From NCBI GenBank assembly GCA_006226595.1, contig SBGP01000073.1:1-58781 (forward strand): a stretch of DNA of 58,781 bases, written 5' to 3'. This DNA is from Deltaproteobacteria bacterium (GTDB lineage: Bacteria; Myxococcota_A; UBA796; GCA-2862545). Under the pieces are notes generated by a model. The model did no database searches and was not told the DNA's origin. It saw only the letters and a program-made list of their open reading frames with translations. A program made the translations under genes and the position numbers. Positions 53,427 through 58,781 of this stretch are shown here, in pieces. Position 1 is the stretch's first letter, and each line of letters starts with the position of its first letter.

Positions 53427-54434
53427 TTAGCTGGAAGCCTTGGCGAGCTGCATGGCCACGTCCTCGATCAGGTCCTCCTGGCCGCCGACCGTCTTCATTC
53501 GCCCCATCTCGACCAGGATGTCGCGGCTGGAGACGCCGTACTTGGCGCCCGCACGCTGGGCGAAGAGCAGGAAGCTCGAGTACACGCCTGCGTACCCGAG
53601 GATCAGCGCGTCGCGGTCGATGCGGACCGGCTGCTCCATCATCGGGACGATGAGGTCCTCGGCGACGTCCATCACGCCGTACAGATCGATGCCCGTGTCC
53701 ACGCCCATGCGGTCGAGCACGGCGACGAGCACCTCGGTCGGCGTGTTGCCGGCCCCGGCGCCGAGCCCGGCACAGCTGCTGTCGATGCGGTCGGCACCGG
53801 CCTCGATGGCCGCAAGGCTGTTGGCGACGCCCATGGCGAGGTTGTGGTGGCCATGAAAGCCGATCCGGGTCTCGGGCCGAAGCTCCGAGCGAAGGGCACC
53901 GATGCGCGCCGTGACGTCGTTGGGGAGCATGAAGCCCGCGGAGTCCGTGCAGTAGAGGATCTCCGCGCCGAAGTCCTCCATGATCTTCGCCTGCTTCACG
54001 AGCTCTTCCGGCGTCACCATGTGCGCCATCATCAGGAAGCCCACGGTCTCGGCGCCGAGCTCGCGGCTGATGCCGATGTGCTGCACCGCCACGTCGGCCT
54101 CGGTGCAGTGGGTGGCGACGCGGATGCACTGCACGCCACAGTCCACGGCCATGCGCAGGTCCTCGACGGTGCCGATGCCGGGCAGGGTGAGCGCCGAGAT
54201 CCGGGCCTGCTTCATCTTCGGCACCACCGCGCGCAGGTACTCCTCGTCGGAGTGCGCGGGGAAGCCGTAGTTCACGCTGGCTCCGCCGAGGCCGTCGCCG
54301 TGGGTGACCTCGATCAGCGGCACGCCGGCGGCATCGAGGGCACTCGCGACCGAGACCATCTCCTCGATCGAGATCTGGTGCCTCTTCGGGTGCATGCCGT
54401 CGCGGAGGCTCATTTCGTGGATGACTACGCCCAT
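53427..54434 (-). CDS. 4-Hydroxy-2-oxovalerate aldolase (BphI/HsaF-like)
   Basis: The 335-aa product cleaves 4-hydroxy-2-oxoacids to pyruvate and an aldehyde in meta-cleavage pathways, with aldehyde passed to the acylating dehydrogenase. Visible: [13 protein letters not shown] at the start, [22 protein letters not shown], the metal-site HGHHN near 195, [14 protein letters not shown], and a C-terminal [12 protein letters not shown]. Length matches BphI/HsaF (about 340-350). The ATG at 54,434 has GGGGG 4 nt upstream. Its first 12 or so codons are duplicated 170 bp upstream. The gene follows the aldehyde dehydrogenase in the operon. Confidence 0.93.
   Translation of the reverse strand: MGVVIHEMSLRDGMHPKRHQISIEEMVSVASALDAAGVPLIEVTHGDGLGGASVNYGFPAHSDEEYLRAVVPKMKQARISALTLPGIGTVEDLRMAVDCGVQCIRVATHCTEADVAVQHIGISRELGAETVGFLMMAHMVTPEELVKQAKIMEDFGAEILYCTDSAGFMLPNDVTARIGALRSELRPETRIGFHGHHNLAMGVANSLAAIEAGADRIDSSCAGLGAGAGNTPTEVLVAVLDRMGVDTGIDLYGVMDVAEDLIVPMMEQPVRIDRDALILGYAGVYSSFLLFAQRAGAKYGVSSRDILVEMGRMKTVGGQEDLIEDVAMQLAKASS
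54387..54421. repeat. 35-bp direct repeat, copy in the aldolase gene
   Basis: This segment, coding most of [11 protein letters not shown] at the start of the aldolase, is identical to 54,557-54,591. The two copies are 170 bp apart, which is not a multiple of three, so they are in different frames relative to the aldolase. Confidence 0.95.
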
Positions 54435-54493
54435 GCGGACCCCCTCACGCAGCTGCTGGTCGCGGTCGCCAGCGAAGGCCCCAAGTCGGCTAC

Positions 54494-54512
54494 CCCACAA
54501 CTTGCTTGTGGG
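54494..54512 (-). other. Hairpin inside the insertion between aldolase start copies
   Basis: CCCACAA and TTGTGGG form a perfect 7-bp stem with a 5-nt loop in the 135-bp spacer between the two repeat copies. It may be the mark of a small mobile or palindromic element; no known family is identified, and no T-run follows. Confidence 0.45.
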
Positions 54513-54556
54513 ATCCTCCCGATTTCGGGCCGGAGCGACTGCGACCGCTCTGTGGA

Positions 54557-54591
54557 CGGGTGCATGCCGTCGCGGAGGCTCATTTCGTGGA
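54557..54591. repeat. 35-bp direct repeat, copy in the displaced aldolase start
   Basis: This is the second copy of the repeat at 54,387-54,421. It sits 13 nt inside the end of the 54,425-54,607 frame. The sequence between the copies (about 135 bp) does not resemble aldolase. Confidence 0.95.
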
Positions 54592-54603
54592 CGGTGACCT
54601 TCC

Positions 54604-55473
54604 TCATGCGAGCCCCCGCATTGCCAGCAGCTCCGCGGTCTTCAGCGCCGCGGAGGTCATGATGTCCAGGTTTCCCGCGTACTTCGGCAGATAGTCGCCG
54701 AGACCCTCGACCTCCATCCACACGGTGACGCGGTGACCGTCGAAGACCGGGCCGTTCTTCAGCGTGTAGCCGGGCACGTAGGTCTGCACTTCGCGGACCA
54801 TGTCGTGGATGGAGGCGGTGATGGCCTCCTGATCCGGCTCGTCCTCGGTGAGGCAATGAATCGTGTCGCGCATGATGATGGGCGGCTCGGCCGGGTTGAT
54901 GACGATGATCGCCTTGCCCGTCCTGGCTCCGCCGACCGCCTCGATGCCCGCCCGGGTGGTGCGCGTGAACTCGTCGATGTTGCTGCGGGTGCCGGGACCG
55001 ATGGAGCGCGACGACACGGTGGCGACGATCTCGCCGTACTTCACGGTCTGAACGCGGGACACGGCCGCGACCATCGGGATGGTCGCCTGACCGCCGCAGG
55101 TCACCATGTTCACGTTGGGCGCGTCGACGTGCTCTTCGAGGTTCACCGGCGGGATGCAGTACGGGCCGATGGCCGCCGGCGTGAGGTCGATCATGCGCAC
55201 ACCGCGCGCGGTGAGCAGCTCGTTGTGGCGCGGGTGGTACTTCGCCGAGGTGGCGTCGAAGGCGATGGTCACCCCATCGGCGATCACCTCGTCGAGCACG
55301 GCCTCGAGTCCCTGATGCGAGGTCTTCACCCCGTGCTCGCGCGCGATGCGCAGACCGTCGGAGCTCTCGACGACGCCGATACTCCACACGACCTCGATGT
55401 GCTCGCTGCGCAGCGCCTTGTAGAGCAGGTCGGTGCCGATGTTGCCCGGCCCGATGATCACCGCTTTCGCCAT
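54604..55473 (-). CDS. Acetaldehyde dehydrogenase (acylating), MhpF/BphJ/HsaG-like
   Basis: The 289-aa product oxidises acetaldehyde (or propanal) with NAD and CoA to acyl-CoA in a complex with the aldolase. The N-terminus has GPGNIGTDL for NAD binding, Cys126 in [10 protein letters not shown] is the expected catalytic thiol, and the C-terminal region has [23 protein letters not shown]. Length is slightly under the usual 300-310. ATG at 55,473 has GAGGA 6 nt upstream, and two KstR-like operators lie at 55,487-55,526. It is transcribed before the aldolase. The usual hydratase gene is not adjacent. Confidence 0.94.
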   Translation of the reverse strand: MAKAVIIGPGNIGTDLLYKALRSEHIEVVWSIGVVESSDGLRIAREHGVKTSHQGLEAVLDEVIADGVTIAFDATSAKYHPRHNELLTARGVRMIDLTPAAIGPYCIPPVNLEEHVDAPNVNMVTCGGQATIPMVAAVSRVQTVKYGEIVATVSSRSIGPGTRSNIDEFTRTTRAGIEAVGGARTGKAIIVINPAEPPIIMRDTIHCLTEDEPDQEAITASIHDMVREVQTYVPGYTLKNGPVFDGHRVTVWMEVEGLGDYLPKYAGNLDIMTSAALKTAELLAMRGLA

Positions 55474-55486
55474 CGCTCGTCCTCGG

Positions 55487-55500
55487 TAGAACGTGTTCTA
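55487..55500. promoter_or_regulatory. KstR-like operator TAGAACGTGTTCTA, proximal
   Basis: This near-perfect 14-bp palindrome (central GT) lies 13 nt upstream of the aldehyde dehydrogenase ATG. It fits TNNAACNNGTTNNA. It would overlap the promoter or early transcript, consistent with repression. Confidence 0.72.
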
Positions 55501-55512
55501 GTCGACGCGAAA

Positions 55513-55526
55513 TAGAACATGTTCTA
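55513..55526. promoter_or_regulatory. KstR-like operator TAGAACATGTTCTA, distal
   Basis: Identical to the site before the flavoprotein gene at 7,211. It is centred 26 bp from the proximal site, about two and a half helical turns, so two repressor dimers could bind side by side. It may also affect the divergent hydrolase gene. Confidence 0.75.
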
Positions 55527-55638
55527 GGTCGAGGCACAAGCGTTGGCGGGTGGATACGCGGTGAGGGATGGCCTGGGCTCGACCAAGCCCTGACACACGC
55601 CTCGAATCTCCAAGATACGCCACCGTATGGAGAACAAC

Positions 55639-56739
55639 ATGCGCACTCTGGCTGCTCTCGCTCTCGTCGCCTGCAACCCGGTGGAGCCCCTCGAGCTCCC
55701 CGAGGATCTCACGGCCTTCGGCGCGCCGGTCGGCGTGCGCACGGTCGTCGAGGACGAGCTGTCCGTCGAGGTCTGGTACCCGGCCACCGACCGTGAGGAG
55801 GCGCCCGAAGAGGTCGTCGACTTCACGGACTTCCTCTCGGACGAGTTCATGGAGCGCCTCGGTGCGGACATCACCATCCCGCTGGTCCAGACCGTGGCGA
55901 TGCGCGATCTCCCGGTGCGCAAGGGCGAAGAAGCGTGGCCGGTGGTCGTGTTCTCACACGGCTTTCCAGGCAACCGCCTGCAGTCCACCGAGCTGACCGT
56001 GCACCTCGCGTCGCGCGGCTACGTGGTGGTCGCGCCGGATCACTGGGGACGCCACACCTCGGACGTGCTGCCGTGCATCTGGGACCCGGCCCTCGACGGC
56101 TGCGACCTCTCGGCCTTTGTCGGCGACGATCCCGCACCCGACCAGATCGACGAGGCCCTCGACTGGCTGCAGCGCGCCAGCGAGGACAAGGACGACCCCC
56201 TGTATGAGCGCGTCGACCTGTCGCGGCTGGGGCTGTTCGGCCACAGCGCCGGCGGACGAACCACCGCCACCTTCGGCGACGAGGAGACACGGTTTACCGC
56301 ACTGCTGCCGATGGCGGGCTCGGCACCGGTCACGCGCGATGTGCCCGTGCTCAACCTGGTCGGCGAGTGCGACGGCGTGATCCCCGTCGAGGACACGCGC
56401 GAATCCCACGACGCATCCACGAACGCGCGTTGGCTGGGCATCGAGGCCGCCGGACACCACGCGTTCTCCGACATCTGCGCGCTCGGGCTCGCGGACCTCG
56501 CCCGTGACGAGCTCCAGGGACGCGACGACGTGAACACCACGCTGCTCGGCGGCATGATCACGCTGGTCGGCGACGGCTGTCCCGGCGAGACGCCCTCGGT
56601 CGACGTGTGCGAGAGCTTCACGCCGCTCGACGAGGGCTTCGACATCAGCCGGCACTACATCGCGGCCTGGTTCGACGAGCACCTCAACGGGGGCCCGTCG
56701 ACCGAAGGTGGCCTGTTCGCGGGCACCACGTGGGAGTAG
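55639..56739 (+). CDS. Alpha/beta-hydrolase lipoprotein
   Basis: The 366-aa product has a lipobox LVAC (Cys12), so it is envelope-anchored. The alpha/beta-hydrolase core shows FSHGFPG for the oxyanion region, nucleophile Ser in GHSAGG (about 203), Asp in GECDGVIP and His in AAGHHAF. The style is platelet-activating-factor-acetylhydrolase/dienelactone-hydrolase-like; substrate unknown. I chose the ATG at 55,639 because GGAG (inside an earlier in-frame ATGGAG at 55,627) lies 6 nt before it; the earlier ATG has no ribosome site. Divergent from the dehydrogenase operon. Confidence 0.85.
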   Translation: MRTLAALALVACNPVEPLELPEDLTAFGAPVGVRTVVEDELSVEVWYPATDREEAPEEVVDFTDFLSDEFMERLGADITIPLVQTVAMRDLPVRKGEEAWPVVVFSHGFPGNRLQSTELTVHLASRGYVVVAPDHWGRHTSDVLPCIWDPALDGCDLSAFVGDDPAPDQIDEALDWLQRASEDKDDPLYERVDLSRLGLFGHSAGGRTTATFGDEETRFTALLPMAGSAPVTRDVPVLNLVGECDGVIPVEDTRESHDASTNARWLGIEAAGHHAFSDICALGLADLARDELQGRDDVNTTLLGGMITLVGDGCPGETPSVDVCESFTPLDEGFDISRHYIAAWFDEHLNGGPSTEGGLFAGTTWE

Positions 56740-56754
56740 GCGGCGCCCAGCCTG

Positions 56755-57444
56755 CTAGAGCGCGCCCACCGCGGTGAGCTTGGCGGCGGCCTCGTCGCCG
56801 ACCACCGCGGCGAGGCTCGGGCTGATGCGCGCGAACTCCTCGTCCGTGTGGATGGTCTTGAGCGCAGCGGCGTACATGCGCACCATGCCGAAGGGGCGTG
56901 CCTCGTTGAGCTTCGAGAGCACCCAGGGCATCTGCCACTGCTCGGACTCGCTGCGGTCCGCCGCGTCGATGATGCGCTTCACAGCGGCGGCCCGGCCATC
57001 CACCGTGTCGGCCACCTTCTGGGTGAGGGGCATCATGATGTCCTCCTCGTGCTTCAGGTGGTGCTCGTTGTCCGCCGCCCACGCTTCGGCGGCGGCCTGG
57101 AGCTCGGCGATGCGTCCGCGGTCGTCGCCACAGGCCTGGATGAGCGACTCGATGCGCTCGAAGTGCGCATCCTCGCCTTCGTGCTGTCCGTGGAACCCGG
57201 CATGGCTCGCGGCGCCGTCGAACATCTCGTCGAGCATGGGGAAGAAGCCGGCCTCTTCCTGAGCGGCGTGCAGGCGGATGCAGCGGCGCAGCTCGGCCCA
57301 GCCGTGGGCCAGCTCTTCGAGCCTGGCGTCACTCGGGTCCGCGGCGAAGGCCTCGACGTGGGCGAGGAACGTGCTGCGGCAGATGCGGATGGCCTCGTGG
57401 GTGAGGCGCATGAAGGCAAACGGACGGACCTGGAATTCGGACAT
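56755..57444 (-). CDS. Hemerythrin-domain protein
   Basis: The 229-aa product is all-helical with hemerythrin HHE-type iron ligands: His in FLAHVEAF, His and Glu in RLHAAQEEAGF, His in GFHGQHEGEDAHF, and HHLKHEEDIMMPL. These may hold a di-iron site for oxygen or NO sensing or iron repair. The C-terminal 75 residues form an added helical part. The ATG at 57,444 has GGAGG 7 nt upstream. It stands alone beside the non-coding tail. Confidence 0.85.
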   Translation of the reverse strand: MSEFQVRPFAFMRLTHEAIRICRSTFLAHVEAFAADPSDARLEELAHGWAELRRCIRLHAAQEEAGFFPMLDEMFDGAASHAGFHGQHEGEDAHFERIESLIQACGDDRGRIAELQAAAEAWAADNEHHLKHEEDIMMPLTQKVADTVDGRAAAVKRIIDAADRSESEQWQMPWVLSKLNEARPFGMVRMYAAALKTIHTDEEFARISPSLAAVVGDEAAAKLTAVGAL

Positions 57445-57644
57445 TGGCAAACCTCCGGGGCACGATCCCTACCTCAGGCGAGCGCGGGAAGGGGAGCCGT
57501 TTGTATTTCTGAGAGTTGGGAAATTGATTTCACGCGAAGATCGGAAGTTCAGTCCCCGTGACGGAAGTGTGTATTCATCGAGATCCATGGCGATCGGACT
57601 CCCGCGAAATCGGCGGAACACCGCACGACATGCCCGAATACGAT

Positions 57645-57660
57645 GGGAAGACACATTCCC
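57645..57660. promoter_or_regulatory. GGGAA-N6-TTCCC inverted repeat upstream of the sigma-54-like site
   Basis: GGGAA at 57,645-57,649 and TTCCC at 57,656-57,660 form a dyad about 53 bp before the -24 element, and a CACATTC repeat follows. It could be an activator site for a sigma-54 enhancer-binding protein. Evidence is symmetry and position only. Confidence 0.35.
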
Positions 57661-57703
57661 GTCACATTCGACGAAAAGCGAGGTTCTATCGTGCCGCGAA
57701 AGT

Positions 57704-57719
57704 TGGCACGCTCCTCGCA
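57704..57719 (+). promoter_or_regulatory. Sigma-54-type promoter, -24/-12
   Basis: TGGCACG-CTCC-TCGCA matches the sigma-54 consensus TGGCACG-N4-TTGCA with one change (TTGC to TCGC). The invariant GG (57,705-57,706) and GC (57,717-57,718) are separated by exactly 10 nt. Expected transcription start is near 57,730 on the + strand, into the hairpin-rich region. No protein gene follows, so this would drive an RNA. Confidence 0.6.
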
Positions 57720-57785
57720 GTATGTCCTGCGACATCCGGGACCCGGTCGACGCAAGTCGGACGGGGACGATGCGACCGACACTGA

Positions 57786-57800
57786 GCTGGCTCGTCCAGC
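57786..57800 (+). promoter_or_regulatory. boxB-like hairpin upstream of boxA
   Basis: GCTGG/CCAGC with the 5-nt loop CTCGT forms a small hairpin 11 nt before the boxA-like element. The order hairpin then boxA is that of rRNA antitermination leaders. Confidence 0.5.
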
Positions 57801-57811
57801 AGGTCGGACCA

Positions 57812-57822
57812 GCTCTTTGAAC
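57812..57822 (+). promoter_or_regulatory. boxA-like antitermination element GCTCTTTGAAC
   Basis: GCTCTTTGAAC matches rRNA boxA elements such as GCTCTTTGAAA and GCTCTTTAACA, which bind NusB-NusE in RNA and let RNA polymerase pass Rho terminators. It lies about 80 nt after the predicted start and just before the hairpin-rich region, as would be needed to transcribe a long untranslated RNA. Confidence 0.55.
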
Positions 57823-58781
57823 GTCAAAAACCCCAAGAGGACCGCCGGCGCTTCGGTGCCCGGCAGCCTTCTTCCTCGGACAGACGCCTCCGTACTCGGT
57901 GTCGATGGTTCGCCCATCGGCTCCCGTGGAATCGGAAGCGGGATCGGCGAGCCCCTGCGAAGGGTCTCCCAGCGAGGAAGAACCGAGCTCGCGCTCTTCG
58001 GAGTCGAGCCGGCCAGGTCGAGAGGCCTGCGCGGTGATGTCCTGGAGGGGAACCAAGCCCAGGGAAGCAACGAGTCTCGGTCGGTTGGCAACGACGGGTC
58101 GAGACAACGGACTCGCTGGTGGAGCAAGGCCTCGAGGGCGCGCAGCCCGGTGACCACTCTCTCGTAGAGTGAGCGCACGGGAGCGACGCGGTCGAGTGCG
58201 ACGCAGAGCGGAAACAGATCGCCTGCGGAAGTGCTTCACCGACGCTACTCACTCTTCGGAGTGGGTCGTGGGACCCCGCACTTCGGTGCGGTGCATCGGC
58301 CTCGGTCGGTGCGGTGGTCGAAGGCAAGGTGCCTTCGGTCGGGGTCTGGCGAGGAGGGGAAGACCACGGTCGCCCCCCTCCGCTTGCAGGGATGTGAAGC
58401 CACCTTCCAGTAGCCGAGCAATCGGCTGCCCAACGTGGTGGAGGTCCTGCGAGATGCCTTCAGCGATGCGCTCGCGCATCGGTGTCCACGACGAGCTGTA
58501 TGGTCCTTGCCTACACGCAACGGGGAAACCCGCGGTGTGGTGGCGGGGTCACGGCACCTTCTCCTTTGCCCCGTGTGGGGATCCGCATCACGAACTGCCC
58601 AGGTTCGCGACACGGTGAAAGCACGGAGCAGTCGTCGCCGAAAGCGTCGACAGAGAAGGGGTCTGCGGGCCATGGCTGCGAAAGCAGCGTGGGTCGCGGC
58701 AGGTCGGAGTGCGGTGCGGTCGAGGAAGCGTCGGTCACTTCGGTGTCCGGGGCCAGTCGGTCGACGGTCCATGTCGGGTCG

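Larger units (their letters stand above)
54425..54607 (-). pseudogene. Duplicated 5' end of the aldolase gene, frameshifted
   Basis: A 60-aa frame starts at the ATG that overlaps the aldehyde dehydrogenase stop (ATGA) and reads [17 protein letters not shown], an alternative aldolase N-terminus, then runs into unrelated residues and stops with TAG just inside the start codon region of the intact aldolase. It looks like the original start of the aldolase, displaced by a 170-bp insertion with duplication. Because its stop overlaps the true start, translation of this short frame could feed ribosomes to the aldolase. Confidence 0.6.
57730..58781 (+). ncRNA. Candidate large structured non-coding RNA, runs off the window
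   Basis: No frame in this stretch is protein-like, but the + strand has many compact hairpins. With UUCG loops: 57,844-57,864, 57,987-58,009, 58,247-58,266 (8 bp), 58,276-58,291 (CCGCAC/GUGCGG). With GNRA loops: 57,949-57,968 (GCGA), 58,412-58,427 (GCAA, closed further by CCACC/GGUGG), 58,521-58,532 (GAAA), 58,675-58,688 (GAAA). Others: 58,155-58,171, 58,319-58,337 (7 bp, AAGGU loop), 58,464-58,481 (7 bp), 58,631-58,651. Stable tetraloops on one strand argue for RNA selection. It follows a sigma-54-like promoter and boxB/boxA. No 16S, 23S, RNase P, tmRNA or group II intron motif is seen. Class and 3' end unknown. Confidence 0.55.

Noticed and set aside
57469-58239. 256-codon minus-strand and other frames in the right tail
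   Set aside because: No ribosome site, no motif, and they overlap on both strands; the hairpin and tetraloop pattern fits RNA better.
57730-58781. 16S or 23S rRNA, RNase P RNA or tmRNA in the tail
   Set aside because: None of the conserved segments I know (such as the 16S 530-loop region or RNase P P4 strands) is present. A long rrn leader remains possible and is listed as the alternative.
57730-58781. Group II intron
   Set aside because: A GAAA-capped hairpin exists at 58,675, but no AGC triad with 2-nt bulge (domain V) and no convincing GUGYG boundary could be assigned.

Overview
The window looks like chromosome from an uncultivated, high-GC member of the Myxococcota/Deltaproteobacteria-like bacteria. 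By eye the coding DNA is roughly 70% G+C with strong third-position G/C. Pointers to that group are many lipobox proteins, an acidic Asp-Thr repeat lipoprotein, a thrombospondin type-3 repeat protein, a membrane Ser/Thr kinase, several His-Asp signalling genes and a sigma-54-type promoter. I could run no database search, so the taxonomic call is an inference. No rRNA, tRNA, CRISPR array, insertion sequence or phage gene was recognised.

Layout. 0-9.2 kb: a VWA lipoprotein, an odd response regulator, an M32 carboxypeptidase, an exported SRPBCC protein behind an 18-bp palindrome, a pirin / membrane / small Zn-site cluster, a nitronate-monooxygenase-like flavoprotein with a KstR-like operator, and an FGE-domain lipoprotein. 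9.2-21.2 kb: a cell-envelope block with four GT-C-type polytopic proteins (one fused to an arylsulfotransferase-like propeller), an OmpA-type lipoprotein, two sulfatase-fold hydrolases and a tiny lipoprotein. 21.3-29 kb: membrane proteins, an OmpR-type two-component system, a TldE/PmbA protein, a metallophosphatase lipoprotein and a metzincin-like protease. 29-47 kb: housekeeping and metabolism (NAD-dependent glutamate dehydrogenase, histidine phosphatase, a decayed VOC gene, DEAD-box helicase, FadH-type dienoyl-CoA reductase, ATP-grasp enzyme, MutS2) with small secreted proteins between. 47-53 kb: signalling (CACHE-like adenylate cyclase, CACHE-like Ser/Thr kinase, GAF histidine kinase plus CheY-like regulator). 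53.4-55.5 kb: 4-hydroxy-2-oxovalerate aldolase and acylating acetaldehyde dehydrogenase behind two KstR-like operators. 55.6-57.4 kb: an alpha/beta-hydrolase lipoprotein and a hemerythrin protein.

The most unusual stretch is the last 1.3 kb (about 57,450-58,781), which has no credible protein gene. It holds, in order on the + strand, an AT-richer upstream zone, a sigma-54-type -24/-12 site (57,704-57,719), a boxB-like hairpin and a boxA-like antitermination element (57,786-57,822), and then about 950 nt packed with hairpins, many closed by UUCG or GNRA tetraloops, running to the window edge. I read this as a candidate large structured non-coding RNA; a long-leader rRNA operon is the main alternative.

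A second cross-window signal is the palindrome TAGAACRTGTTCTA. It occurs once before the flavoprotein gene (7,211) and twice before the aldehyde dehydrogenase/aldolase operon (55,487 and 55,513). It fits the remembered KstR consensus TNNAACNNGTTNNA, and the genes behind it resemble steroid-catabolism genes (IpdC-, HsaG- and HsaF-like), so the host may carry a KstR-type sterol or aromatic-ring regulon.
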